Position numbers and translations under genes: made by a program
Assembly: GCA_022376465.1 (NCBI GenBank)
Contig: JACDTU010000003.1
Location: 1,054,001-1,118,000, forward strand
From: Cubamyces lactineus
Lineage: Eukaryota > Basidiomycota > Agaricomycetes > Polyporales > Polyporaceae
Length of the DNA: 64,000 nt
Reading direction: 5' to 3'
The notes under the pieces: model-generated
What the model was told of the DNA's origin: nothing
Databases searched by the model: none
The model's input: only the letters and a program-made list of their open reading frames with translations
Shown here: positions 45,268 through 57,721 of the stretch, piece after piece
Layout: each line of letters opens with the position of its first letter
Numbering within the stretch: the stretch's first letter is position 1

Positions 45268-46832
45268 ATGGCAACAGAAGGGAAAGGCGTGCTGCTCAAA
45301 GCAGACCCTATTGCAAACACCTTCCGCGATGAGATCAAATCCGCGCTGACTTCGTCCACGCGCAAGCCCAAGCTTGTCGGAATCCTTGCCACCACTTCTG
45401 CTCCAAGCAAGTTCTATGCAGAGTTCACGAAGAAGCAATGCGACGCCCTCGGGGTTGAATTTGTACTTCGCAAGGTCGGCGCCGCAGCGGACGAGTCACT
45501 TGCTCCTGGCGAGGGTGTCGAAGAGGCTATCATTGAAGCGAACGAGGATGACAGCGTCGACGGGATCATGGTATGTGAATGATGCGCTCATGAGTGGAAT
45601 TGGAACCGCAAGCGTGTATTTACGGTTGTATGCCTCTATGTATTCTAGGTCTACTACCCGATTTTCGGAGTACAACAAGTATGTTAATGCATGTTCCATG
45701 TATGCGATGATGGGTAACTGATGGATGCGCATTGTGGCACAGGATCACTACCTGCAGCAGGTCTAGCCGCTCGCGACCGTTTGCAACGGAGCTGCTCTCT
45801 AACAAGCTCGCCGTGCACAGATTGTCTCGCCGTATAAGGACGTCGAGGGTCTTCACGTCAAATTCCATTACAATCTCTACCATAAGTACGTACCTCGTCA
45901 GAAGCTCTCTAAGATGCCTCACAGCCAACCATTATCGCATTCAGCATCCGCTTCCTGGACCCGAAGACCCTGAACTCTTCTCGTCCTACGACGAGCGACG
46001 CGCCTGCCGCGGTAAATGATGAGCCCCCGGCAGGTTACGTGAAGTCTATTCTTCCATGCACGCCCCTCGCTATCGTCAAATGTCTTGAGTACACCGGCGT
46101 GTACAACAAAATCCTCCCTTACGGGGACCGTGCGTATGGTAAGACTGTAACCGTCATCAACAGGTAAGTTCTGTCCGTGCGTCCGCGCGACGGAGTTGCT
46201 CATACATACCCTGCACAGGTCGGAGGTCGTGGGCCGCCCGCTTGCTGCGCTCTTGGCAAACGACGGTGCTCGTGTCTTCTCAGTCGATATCGATTCTATC
46301 CAAGTCCGTTCCCTTCGTATCGTGCCGCCCCTATGAATGCTGACGCGTATGCTTCCGGCCGGCAGGAGTACACGAAGCGCCCCCGTCAGAGCGCGGACGA
46401 GCGCAAGTTCCACCCCCGGCACGTCGTTCACCCGACGTCGATGTCCTTGCAGGAGTGCCTCGCGCTTTCGGACATCGTCGTGTCCGCAGTGCCGAGCGCG
46501 GAATACAAGGTCAAGACGGCTTGGCTCAAGGATGGCTGCATATGCGTGAATGTTGCCGCCGACAAGAACTTCGAGGCGGACGTCAGGGAGAAGGTGCGTG
46601 GATTGGATGACTTTCGCTCTGAATAGACGCGTCAAGGAGTAATGTGCTGACACGCATTGGCCCGTATAGGCCTCCGTGTATCTGCCTACGATCGGCAAGG
46701 TGACTATTATGATGCTGCTGAGGAATCTGTAAGCACGCCCACGTACCCTGCCTCACGTCCTTACTGATGCACCGCCGCCGCAGTTTGCGCTTGCAGCAGT
46801 ACCGCCTGATCGCCAATGCACCATCTGCGTGA
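45268..46832 (+). CDS. MTD1: NAD-dependent methylenetetrahydrofolate dehydrogenase (Mtd1 type)
   Basis: This cytosolic enzyme oxidises 5,10-methylene-THF to methenyl-THF, feeding purine synthesis. Exons 45268-45570, 45649-45678, 45743-45760, 45821-45885, 45945-46163, 46219-46303, 46366-46593, 46670-46728 and 46784-46832 give 351 aa. Visible features include KFYAEFTKKQCDALGVEF, DGIMVYYPIFGVQQDHYLQQ, KSILPCTPLAIVKCLEYTGV and the NAD-binding TVTVINRSEVVGRPLA. Exons 2 and 3 are only 30 and 18 nt, yet both restore the conserved VYYPIFGVQQ-DHYLQQ stretch. I chose the ATG at 45268 because upstream in-frame sequence is pyrimidine-rich leader. Purine supply for DNA synthesis fits the upstream ACGCGT sites. 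Confidence 0.93.
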
Positions 46833-47196
46833 ATGGCATGATCTTACAAAACGATCCCAATGGGTTGGCATAGACAGGACGCGAAGGAACAGAGGTGTAT
46901 CAAGTTGTATCATTGCAGCAAGACCAGGAAGCCCATTGCGTCGATGAGGCAGGGCTTGTATTACCTTGGATGACTATCCGTGTGCGTATAGACGATATGT
47001 AGAGAATAGAAAACAGAAGGACGGGGGGAAAGGCCCCCAGACATACGGTATACTACTATTGTTTTGGCCAACTGCGTCGTCGCCCCGTCGTATACCATGC
47101 GAGAGAGGAGTGAGTGCTACTACCGTTGCTGCTAACACAGCCGTCTAAGTCCGAATAGATACTGAGAGGAGAAAGAGTATGAGGGGATGGAAGCTG
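46833..47196. other. Convergent 3' spacer between MTD1 and ORM1
   Basis: Only 3' UTR sequence is expected between these convergent genes. I see nothing else. Confidence 0.5.
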
Positions 47197-48252
47197 TCAG
47201 AGGCGCGATTCGACCTCGCTGACTGTAATCGGTGGTATCGGCATGTCTTCCCGTATGGGCGTCGCGGTGCCAGAACGGGGGAAAGTGGGCGTCATGGGAG
47301 TGCCGACGCCGGACGGCTCCTCGTCCACCATGAATCGCACACGGTAGCGATGAAACTAAATGCACGGCATTAGGCAGATTCAATGACCGTACAAAAGAGT
47401 CTTACCACTGGGAGTTTCGGAATGAGCACGAGGATGAGTGCCGTCAGGTTGACTGCGAACAGCCACGGATCATAATGCGTGTAGTGTGTCGAGGCGAGGA
47501 ATCTAATGCGGCGCGGCAATGCCACAATAGAATGACGGAAATGTGTTAGCAAAAACTCAGTCGAGATCCGGACGGTGGAACAGAGGGTAGAGAGTGGACG
47601 TACAGGGTTATGGGCACAATAAACAGCCATTTCTTGGCGGGAGTGTACTGTGCACCTTCGTCAATTTGTTCCCACAATGTGAGGTTGTCGTACACGCCGC
47701 CGTGGAGATCGGAGTGGAAGGGGATGCCGGTGACATAGTGGAACATCAGATATGACAGCTGAAAGATTTGGCGCATGAGCATGTGTATCTGGGCATGCAT
47801 ACAATCAAGAAGCATACGCACGCCGAGATAGAGCAGGTTGACGAGCGTCCAGCTAACTTCTTGTCGCATGCCAGGAATGGTGTCGATGACTACCTTTCCG
47901 GCAAAGATGAGGACCGGGTGTATGAGCCATGCACCTGAGTGCGATAAGTCCTGTCAGCTGCTGTTCAAAGTTCATCTTCCATTACACGCCACTCCGCCCG
48001 CGAGGCCACTGAGCTCGTACGTGGAGCGAAGGTAGCATGGGGCTAGGTGAAGTGAGACAGACCTTTCCGGTTCACCCATTCCGCGTTCACATTGTCGTAT
48101 ACACTCTGATCAAGAGCCTCCTCCTGAGATTCCTCGCCAACCTTCTCGACCTTGACTATACTGCTGCTACGTTCGCGTCCGACGCGAACGGTCAGGCCGG
48201 GGCTGCCAGACTTTGGGCTGAGAGTGGAAGATGTCGTCGCTGTAGTCATCAT
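47197..48252 (-). CDS. ORM1: ORM1/ORMDL family regulator of sphingolipid synthesis
   Basis: Exons 48063-48252, 47604-47934, 47406-47502 and 47197-47355 give 258 aa. Orm proteins sit in the ER membrane and inhibit serine palmitoyltransferase. The family core is clear: NAEWVNRKGAWLIHPVLI, WTLVNLLYLG, FHYVTGIPF, YDNLTLWEQIDEGAQYTPAK, FLASTHYTHYDPWLF and LILVLIPKLPV. A hydrophilic C-terminal extension (MTPTFPRSGTATPIRED...) follows the last membrane segment. The N-terminus is Ser/Thr-rich (TTSSTLSPKSGSPG, RERSSSIVKVEK), resembling the region phosphorylated by Ypk1 in yeast. I used the MMTT start at 48252; an in-frame ATG at 48426 would add 58 Pro-rich residues. Confidence 0.9.
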
Positions 48253-48630
48253 TCCTGTTGGTGTGCACACGAGTGCAGCCTTTGAAAGATACACCGATGT
48301 GTCGCGGGCAGTAGAAAGCCGGAGGGGAGGCGGCGGGGGATGGGGGGACGGAACGAGTGGTACGATGGGGAGAGGCAGAGTCGGTTGTCGTGGCCTTTCT
48401 CTTGAAGGAGACTCGTCCGGAAACATTTAGACGCCCATAATGTGCTGCGCCGTCGAGACTAAGCGCCCACTTCCTAATCCGCGCCAAGATGTCATACCCT
48501 CCGCGTCTCCGTTGCCGTTTCTCATACTCGGTCCTCATACCCCCTTGTTTCCGCGCTGCTGTCTACCGCTCTCGCTGTTGTATTTCTTCTATCCTGAATC
48601 TACGCTACGGTGTATGGCTATTTGACGACA
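48253..48630. promoter_or_regulatory. Short divergent promoter region of ORM1 and the virilizer-domain gene
   Basis: The two start codons are about 380 nt apart on opposite strands, so the genes probably share a bidirectional promoter. If ORM1 starts at 48426 the gap is only about 200 nt. Confidence 0.5.
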
Positions 48631-51600
48631 ATGCTACTCCAATGGTGTACTCTTGGACCCTCTGAGAAGGGCGGTCTCGCTGCAATCCGTTTCTCCTGCC
48701 CAGTTCGCGTCCAGTCTATTCGTATCTTTCCGTCAGGTTTCAGGCCCTTCTCAAAGTCTCCGGACACTGTCAGGTGCGCTTGATAACCTTGAATTGCTCT
48801 TGCGGTCGCGCATTGATATCTGTGCACAGTCAGACGAAGCCGCAGGCATTCTTCCTGGACGTCTACTTCAACGCACAGCCAATCACCAGTCCAGATGCCA
48901 AGGAGCGGCCAAAACATTCCAATGCGCTCGTCCCGACGTCCATAGCCTATGCCGGCGGACAAATGGATTTCACCGTGGACATGGGCTCGGAGGTCGGTTT
49001 AGTTCGTTCCAGGTCCACGTAAGGCTACTGACGCGTTACCGTAGCACGCTACGCGTCTTATGATTGTAAAGGGGGATTTCGAGGCCGTATCCATGGCCAT
49101 CTATGGCGAAGTGGTGTCAGACTCCCAGGCGAGCCCCTCAAACTATGAGCCTCGGCCTCTTCCTACACTCACTGCGGCACCCCTCTCTGCGGCTCTTGAT
49201 CCTGCGAATTCGCGCGACCCTACGCAGCTCGCTCGTCAGTTGCTGAAGCTTATTCCCGAGGCACCGGAATTGGAGCTCGTCATTCGCTTGGTCTTCTGCT
49301 TGAAACCTTCGAACGAAGACTGGGACCTGCCTGAATTCCCTCACCTATATCCTGACCTCGACAACCTGCCTGCTGACTTTGACTTGGAGACGGCTTTGAG
49401 TCTGACAACTCGTCCTGTGCCTGACGACATCTCTTCCAAGGTTGCATCGCAATTTACTGAGAAGGTTGCGCAGTGTGTCAGCCCCAAGGTGCGGTCTGTT
49501 CGTGGCGCCGTGGGCATCTTATTCACGATACTGCATCTTTAGGACAAGGGTCCCAATCAAGCATATCAAGTTGCAAGCATCCTGTGTAATCTGGCCTCCC
49601 AACATCCCAGTATAGCCAAGGGCTTTCTTGTATGCTCACAAATCCCTGTCGGTTACAGACAGCTCGACTAATACTACTGTAGGATAAGGTAGACCTTCAC
49701 AGTGTGTTCGATCGGACAACCCTCGAGGACGAGACGACGTTGCTTAGGTTACTCTATGCGGCGGCAAACACAGACATTTCAAGGCGGCTCGACACGCCCC
49801 AAATTCTGGAACTGCTCTCTTCTTTGACTAGCGATCTCAATGCAGAGCGAGACATGCGGTCAACGGCAAAACGGCTATTAGCCCGAATACGAGGATGGAG
49901 TGTTTTGGGAGACGCATTCTCCAACACTCAAGGCGATTTCATCGCTGCCGCTAGCACCATGCAAGACATCGGAACGGAAGAGCAATCATTCGGGATCTGG
50001 CTTGAGTCTATGATTTTGAACGAGGATGTTGTCACTAGCCTCGCGGAGAACCCTGTGTTACCAGTGGTGCTCCCGCACTTGCTATCGCACAGACAAATTT
50101 CCAATCCTCCCTCTCAAGATGAGTTTGTGGCTTTCGTGAGGGCCTTCGTCGGGGTATCCTGCGTTTTGGCCGTATATGCATGGTCAGACAGCCTGCCGGA
50201 CGAACGTTGCCGCGCACGAACACTCAGCATCTTGCGACTATGGCAAAGCGTTGATGGGTACCGAGAGGTACTTATCCTGTCGTCCTGAGGGTACGTAATT
50301 GCTAACAAGAACGCATAGATTGTCAACCATCTGCTACTCCTGCGACAAATGACGTTCCGCCTAGAGTGTATGACGGACATTGATCCTCCTACGCAGTCTG
50401 GAATCGATGCCGAACACATTCTCGTCGACTTGGCCAAGGATCCCCGGGCTATCCTGAGATCGAACTTCGTCAAGTGCATTCTCAACATAGGAACCTCTAC
50501 CTCATTCATAACCGACGACGAACGGACATTGATGCGCCAGGCTGCGTTTGTCGTTGACGACGGCTTCACAGGCGCGGTCGACGAGCTCTTGCGCCCAATC
50601 GAGCGTCCGCCCACGTTTGGCAGCCTCCGTACTCTGAGGGTGGCTCTAGCGTACATCGAAAGGGAGCTCGACGAAGACGACGAGTCCCACCTCCTGGACG
50701 ACTTCTGGGACGAGGCCAAATGCAGCTTGACGGCATGTCTCAGCGACCTCCTCGTGCCTATTGTGGAAGAGATCCGAAGCCTCTTCTCACTACGCCACTT
50801 TCCGCCTCCGAGACGAGGGCAGGACGTAGTGGCTCAACTGTTCTGGACAGCCGACGACATCTTACGGCTATACCTCCGCCTGGTACCGACATATCCCTTG
50901 CCGATGCGAATGCTCCGTACTTTGGCAACGAACGTGGCGGACGTGTTCGTGTGTACCGACGCAGCTGATATGCGCTACTCCGAGTCTAGCCAACCATCTG
51001 TTGCTGCCCAAGAAACGAGGCAGTCCTGCATCGACCTCATTCGCGTACTAGGCAACCAGCCTCCCATAGTAAGCGGAGGTAAACCTGGCGCCCAACTCGT
51101 CCTTCGAGTGCTGTTAGAACACGGGTTACAGAGCGACACCCTCGATCCTACCCACCACCTGTTGCAGGTCTTCTACCTCGTCGACAGCCTTCTCCCTCCC
51201 GAGGACTGTTCAGAAAGCCAGCGAGCGCTATGGGTGCAGAGCGTTATTCCAACAGCCCTCAAGGAACTATGGACGTTTTGCCACTCACTGGACACGGAAA
51301 ACAAGCTGCATCTCATTCGACGCCTATCTGCGCTGGACCAAGGCGCGGTCGCTGTCGGGGAGTGGCTGCTCCTCGAAGAGGTCAAAGACATGTCACGCGC
51401 GGTTCAGGCACTTCGGGAAGATGATTCCGCGGTCAAAAGACGTAGCATCACCCAGGCTCAGGTCGCTCATTTCTTCCGGTTCTTTGCGGATCTCCTCCAG
51501 GGATCGTTGGCTCGATGGTGTACTCAGAGCCTCGCCGCCGCGGATGAGGCAACTCACCTTCTGGCCTCAGCCTTCATGACGGTGTACGACCTGCATCTCA

Positions 51601-52367
51601 TGCCACCGTACTTTGGAGACTTGCTGGAGAGCCTTGCGGCGGAATACGACATCTTCGACAACGAATTACGCTGGGCAATCGTTGTAGGACTGTGGCGGTC
51701 GTCACAAGCACCTGAACTCTCCTCCGGCCGGCTCGAACGTCGTCTGGGAAGCTCGGCCAGGATACTTGCCACCATTACGCCTTCCTACCTGGACCCTGCC
51801 CGGACCACTGCCGAGATCGGGTCGGTCCTGCTGACCCTGGCGCGACATACCGAGCTGGTCGAAGGCGACGCCGCACACTCCGTCGTGTCACTCTTGGAAT
51901 GGCTTGCGAAGACGGCGACCTCAATGCCGAAAATGGGCAGCCTTCACACTGTCTCGTCTGAGCAGTTCGGGACCTTCCGGGACCGCCTCAAGGACACGCT
52001 CTCCGTCGAATGGAAGCAGCGCCTTGATGCAGCCTGTTGCGAGCTCGTCTTCGGCAGCGCCAGCGCGCCCGTGCAAGACTCGACCCCGCTTCCCGAAAGC
52101 ATCGAGCTGTCCATCCACGACATCGAAGAGCTCCTCCGCCAGAACATCCCGACGCCATCGACGCCGCCACGCCGGCCGCTCAACCAAGACGTCCTCGGGC
52201 TCGTGACGGTCTCCCCGCCAGCGCTCCTCCGCTCGCCCGCGGTGACGGGCCTGACGAAGACGTACTCGAACAACGACTTCCGGCAGCTGCGCCAGTCGTC
52301 CGCGCGCGCGAACACAAGCAGACTCCCGAGTATGCATGTGGACGTAGGTGTCGCGATGGCCGCCTGA
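48631..52367 (+). CDS. Virilizer N-terminal domain protein, likely m6A methyltransferase complex scaffold
   Basis: Exons 48631-48773, 48830-48992, 49045-49488, 49543-49629, 49683-50267 and 50319-52367 give 1,156 aa. The first about 160 residues match the virilizer N-terminal domain plan: LAAIRFSCPVRVQSIRIFP, PQAFFLDVYFN, VPTSIAYAGGQMDFTVDM, RLMIVKGDFEAVSMAIYGE. The remainder is long, helical and Leu-rich, consistent with the ARM-like scaffold of VIRMA, and has a disordered C-terminus. VIRMA/Virilizer organises the METTL3-METTL14-WTAP m6A writer in animals and plants. Whether the fungal protein does the same is inference. The last exon (2 kb) is a single long open frame. Confidence 0.75.
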
Positions 52368-52753
52368 CCGCTGTGCGCACGCACCTACTGACGCCCTTGC
52401 TTTTTTTTCTCGCTCCACCCTTGTGGGCGGTGCTGGTCATTATTCTTTTGGTATGATATGATAGGAGTTCGAGAGCGCAAGCGCGAGCTCGCCTACGTTA
52501 GACCCGCTTGTGATGCCTGTACAAACGCAGGCGACCGCTGGAATGCAATACCCGCCGGAGGCGTTCACACCGCTGGACCCTGCGTTCAGCCCGATCTGAA
52601 GACGCGTCGTCGACGGAGAAGAAAGCATGATCTACACATTACGGCGGTGGCGGATGCGCGCAGCGAGAAGATTACAGTACATGTATGAGAAGAGTCCAAC
52701 AACCTACGGAGAGAAGTGACAACAGTGCCAGAGCAACACACGAATGAACGAGC
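52368..52753. other. Convergent 3' spacer
   Basis: It lies between the stops of two convergent genes and contains only probable 3' UTRs, including a T-rich run near 52400. Confidence 0.5.
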
Positions 52754-54996
52754 TCACGACGCTTGCGAGACTCGTCGGCGGACATGCGATGGGTGGAGGT
52801 TCGGGTATCGCGGGATAAGGTCGTCGCGCGAGCGGAAGTACCTGTCCATCTCGGACGCATCGAACTCGGACATCGGCGGCACCGGCGACGACGGCGCGCT
52901 CTCCTCGACGCCTCTTGACGGTGTGGTTTCTGGCGGCTTCGCAGGCTTCTTGCCGAGCCTGTGGATGCGCTTTCGGCGGGCCTTCACAGGCTGGCGCTCG
53001 GCGCTGGACGCAGGGCCGGACGAGTTGGCTTCGCGCGGCGGGACACTGCGGACGGTGAAGTGCTCGAGCGTGCGCGTGTATGGCGAAAGAGTGTGGTTGG
53101 AATGGCTGAGCGTCGAGAGCTGGGATATGGTGTTGTTGAGCGAGGGTCTGAGGATAATCTTCGGGTCGTGCTCGGGTAGGTGGTGGTGGGCATGGAGCTG
53201 GTCGAACGAGCTAGAGGAAAAGGTGTCTAGGTTCGAGGAAGCAGTCGAGAGCCGCCGCGGGCGCGTTATGCGCACGGTCGATTCCTCCTCGGGTGGTGGC
53301 GGGGTGGGTACGGAGTGGGTCATGTCGCTAGATCGTGAAGGCTGTGTTTGTAAGCTAGAAGGGCTGCCTGGACGGCGAAATGACGAATGGTCGAGAGAGG
53401 GGACTGGTGGGATAGACTGAGGGGAGCGTCGGAGCGGACTTGCCGAACTTTCCGCGTACATTGGATGTGAGTATGGATGTATGGGAGGCACGGACTCGTA
53501 CATCGGGGTCATACCCGCGAAGTATGGGTTGTAGAGCGAGCCTGGTCGCGATGGAGACCGTACGGCGTACATAGAAGTCGGCCGGGAGGAAGGCGGCCTG
53601 CGCGGAGAGGAAGGAGAGGGTTGCGCTTCGCCATCGGGTGACGGGACCTGGATTTGCGACTGGGAGTGATAGACTCGCGGGCGTGTGACCGTTCCGCCGC
53701 CTACTGCGGGGACGGTCTCGTACTCTGTGACATCGCCTGCCTCAGAGATAGACGGGCCGAGATTCCCGTCCGAGAGGAAGTCTTCCCAGGTGCCAGGGTC
53801 GGCCGACGCGCTATCGTCAAGCGCGTCGTCGGTCTCGCTAGCCTCCTCCGCGAGGTCTGCCAGGCCTTTATTTCGCGCGAAGAGGTTCCGCAGGCCGCTG
53901 AACGTGCTCTTCGCTGGGAGGCCATCAGGCCGTAAGCCGTACGTTGGGTCGTAGTTCTCGAGCTCTGGGAAGGATGTTGGGCCGTCATGGTGGTGGTGAT
54001 CATCGCGAGGCTGTTGGGTAGTGCTTTGCGATGGCGTCCGAGAGACGGGCGTGGACACCATCGACATAGGCCGCCTACCCATACTAGACGACGAAAGCAT
54101 GGACGACGAACGTGGACGCATGAATGGCGCGGCGGAAGATGCCCTGCGCATTATACTCGGTGCAATCCCTACCGGAGGCATTCGAGGAATGCGATACGAC
54201 GATGGGTCTGGCGTAGACGCGATACTACGCGTGCGGGACGCTGCAGAAGGATTCTTCTGCAGATAAGGTGCCTCGACCTTGGCCTTGACCCATTGCTGCG
54301 AGAGGCGGTGGATGATACCGGGGAGATCCTCGCGGAACATCTGACGGAGTTGTCCTTCGATCTCGCGCTGAATGAACTTCTGGATGACGGCAATGGAGTC
54401 GAACGTGCTGTTGATGTCCACGTTCTGGAGGGGGTCGGTCTTGAAGACGAGCGTGATGCCCTTCTGCTTAGAGACGACGAGGACGACGTAGGAGTTGAGC
54501 TTGAAGTGCGAGAGGCGGAGGAGCATGGGGACGACCAGGGGCTGCTTCGCGGCGAGCATGCCTCTTGACCCACCCATTAGGTGAATGTCAGGTTGCTTGT
54601 GGTTCAGAGGATTGGCCTGCATATGAGTTGAGCGACAATGTTCGCCACATCGAGGGTTCTGCCAACGATGCATACCTGAACCTTGGTCCTCAAGACGATG
54701 TGAGCATCACCAGCGTAAGTTAGTCGAAAAATCCCGCGAAACTGGTCCATAGTGAGCTCTCCGATATCCCGTATCTCTAGCTCTGGAGGCTGTCAAAGAG
54801 GCACAGTTGTGAATGTTGGCCTCGGAGGTATGCATGGCGCTAGACACACTTGAGTTCCCATCTCTAACTCCACCACCTCGATTCTGTCTGCTATGACCGG
54901 GGGTTTGTTGCCCTTGTTGAGGGCAGATTCGAGCATCTGGATAGCATCTGCGTGAAACTGGTCGGAGAAGCGAGGCCATTTGAATGTGAATGACAT
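52754..54996 (-). CDS. MDM34: Mdm34, outer mitochondrial membrane subunit of ERMES
   Basis: Exons 54850-54996, 54676-54789 and 52754-54616 give 707 aa. Mdm34 joins mitochondria to the ER and, with Mmm1, Mdm10 and Mdm12, transfers phospholipids. The N-terminal SMP domain is unmistakable: [60 protein letters not shown] and [20 protein letters not shown]. It ends in [17 protein letters not shown]. The rest is a long, low-complexity Ser/Pro-rich region with a basic patch ([17 protein letters not shown]), as is usual in basidiomycete homologues. Confidence 0.95.
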
Positions 54997-55751
54997 CGAG
55001 ACTGAGTTCTGAAGACTTCAGTGCTTGGCATAAGGACGTCGACTGAGCGGAGGTAGATTTTCAGCACACGAGCAGAACCAAGCAACAGAGATCGAGGAGT
55101 ATAGATGCGGGTCTAGTCTAGCTAGGGTATTTTGTACGCGTTGAAGATGAACAGGACCGGTTAGAGGCGATGTGAGAGGAGTGCGGGGGAGGCGGATGAC
55201 ATTGTGGAGGTGAGGCGGAGGGAGCGCGGACGCGAATTCGAGCTCGATCCAGCGCGTGCCCAGGCTTGCGAAACGACGCGGCACGGAAATGAACGCCTCC
55301 GGCCTTTCCCTACCCTCTCGCTCTCTCCTCGGGATCTTCCAGCACGCTTACAGACTACACTATACAATGAGTATATAGCTTACGAGGCGAATTCTCGGCT
55401 GCTCAGAGGCTGCTTGGTCGGGCTGTGGCTGACAGGAAAGGGGACGTCTGGTCAAGTCATGGCGACTTTGCTACAGCCGTCTAAGGGCATTTCACGCAGC
55501 CCATGTCTATCGTCGACGCTCTATTCCGCCACAAGCAAGAGGGAATAGCGCAGAAAATTGGGCTAGAGTCATACTTTCTCAGTGTGCTGTGGTCACCGAG
55601 TAGCGGGACGCGATATATACGGAGAACAGAACGAGCGTTATGGGCGCTTACGGATCTGCGATCATAGACGAGTTGTTTGGCTGTGTTGTGGACGAGCTTG
55701 CCCTTGAATTTCGTGCATTCCTGACTTTGGCGAGGCCGACGATCAGAAAAC
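54997..55751. promoter_or_regulatory. Divergent promoter region of MDM34 and eIF3m
   Basis: This 755-nt region separates two divergent genes. A GATATATAC element near 55612 lies about 140 nt before eIF3m and could be its TATA element. No coding region is supported. Confidence 0.45.
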
Positions 55752-57400
55752 ATGGCTGCAACAGACTCAATATCCATCTTCGCAGAGGGCACTTTCGAGG
55801 AGCAGGTGCGCTTCAAACACAATTGTCCTTGCCGATGGCACACTCAAAGCCATCTGCCATAGATCCTCGAGCTTGTAAACTATTTGGCCCGCGCACTTCC
55901 TGAAGATGGCCGTGCAGCGTTCATCCAACCCTTCCAAGATGCGGTGACAACCCCGGAGGGCCAGAAGCCCATCGAAGAGGACGAGGAGCGGAGAAGAAAG
56001 GTGCTCAGCTCTGTGATTGAGCAAGCGAAGGGCCTTGGGGATGGTACGGAGAAGGGTGCGTGCCATCTACCCGCCTCATATTTTCCTCGCTCTCATACCG
56101 CTTTGCAGAGATCGAAGGCTTCTTCAACCTGCTCTTTTCCCATCTCCTCACACTCTTCCCCCTTGATGCACCCGAAATTCGCGCTCACCTCGATACTCTG
56201 CTTAAGACTATCATCTCCGTGCCCGATCACACTTCCACCAAGTACCGGATGTACGTTGCTCAGACACCTGGGGACATTCCGCATACTCATAGGATTCCAG
56301 ACTCTCCAACCTCTTCAACTCCATCCCCCGACGGTCCGCACTGAGATTATCTGTGTACCAAACTCTTCTCGAATTCGCGAGCGCCAACGACGAGCTTGAG
56401 ATCCTTGGTATCACCCAGACCGAGGTTGACAAGTGGTTGTCCGAATGGGAAATCTCCTCCGAGGAGAAGAGCGGGTTCCTCAAGCTCCTCGTGCATGCCT
56501 TTGCGAAGGCTGCCGACGCGTGAGTTGCAATTGGGGAAATATCTGGGCGATCTGTATTGACGTTAGACTCCAGATCGACTTCCTTCCAGTACCAGCTCTC
56601 TTACGTCCGCTCCCTACCACCCTCATCGCCCGCCGCGCAGTCAGCGGCGGTCGATGCCATCGCGACTGCCCTCCGCCTCCCTTCATACTTCAACTACGAC
56701 GCGCTCTTCCGCATTGACGCGGTTGTCGCTGCGAAGGACCACCCGCTCTTCTCTCTACTCCAAATCTTCCTGAACGATGGTCTTACCCAGTACAAGGCAT
56801 GGGTTGATAGCCACCCTGACGTGCTGTCGAAATACGGTACGTCCTGCCTGTACATCGTCGGCATGATGCAAAGCTACTATATTGCTCCATGCATTTCCAC
56901 AGACCTCGACAGCGCGCAGCTGGAGCGCAAGATCCGTCTGCTCACGCTGGCCACCCTCGGATTCCAGAACATGGGCCGCGATGTTCCCTACTCTGCTGTC
57001 GCGACCGCGTTGCAGGTCGACCCTTCGGAAGTCGAGTCCTGGGTCATTGACGGTAAGTTTTACTCGATTTTCTCTCCCTTCCACTCAAAAATTTATTCTA
57101 TATATCCTCAAAGTGATCCGCGCTGGCCTCCTCTCCGGCAAGCTCTCGCAGACAACGCAGACGCTACACGTCACGCGTGCCTCCGCGCGTGCGTTCGAGC
57201 GCGAGCAGTGGGAGCTCCTCGAGAAGCGGCTGCAGGCGTGGAAGACTGGCCTCGCGAGCGTCCTCGAGGTCGTCTCGGCCACCCGCAAGAAGGCGGGCTC
57301 TAGCTCAGACAATGGTACTAATGGCGCTGCTGCTGCTGCCGCCGCGGCACCCTCTGGCATCGAGACTCCCGCTGCCGCAGCGCAGGCAGCAGTTGCATGA
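55752..57400 (+). CDS. Translation initiation factor eIF3 subunit m
   Basis: Exons 55752-55805, 55863-56055, 56109-56250, 56301-56519, 56574-56836, 56903-57052 and 57114-57400 give 435 aa. This is the PCI-domain subunit of the eIF3 complex. Visible features are ILELVNYLARALPEDGRAAF, FFNLLFSHLLTLFP, YQTLLEFASANDELEIL, FNYDALFRIDAV and the PCI winged-helix part MGRDVPYSAVATALQVDPSE followed by WVIDVIRAGLLSGKLSQ. The C-terminus has an Ala-rich tail. Two acceptors (before ACTCTCCAAC at 56301 and before ATCGACTTCC at 56574) were chosen over nearer AGs because only these keep the conserved frame. Confidence 0.92.
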
Positions 57401-57721
57401 GTGCCTCATCCTGCTGTGGTGTTCTTCGACAGGAAGGAGGCGCGCGATGTGTGGCAAAATCACTCTTGGTGGGCCGGCTTGTCAGGGGCCGACGGACCAC
57501 CTGCTCTTCTTGCACGGGGCACGCGGGTTTGGGCGTGTATGTGCGAAAACAGATGCATCTCTAGGTGTGCTAGGCTGTAATAGACGTGTTGTATCCACAG
57601 ACGATGTATCAAAGCAGTACTGGTGCATTACGGTGTGAGTGCTCAGTGGGTCTACTGTCAAAATCGAGGGGCGCGTGCGGGGTCGTAAGCAGGACATCTT
57701 AGTTTCTAGTCTCGTCTCCAT
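57401..57721. other. Convergent 3' spacer
   Basis: It lies between the stops of eIF3m and the UPF0652 gene. Only 3' UTR is expected and nothing else was seen. Confidence 0.5.
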
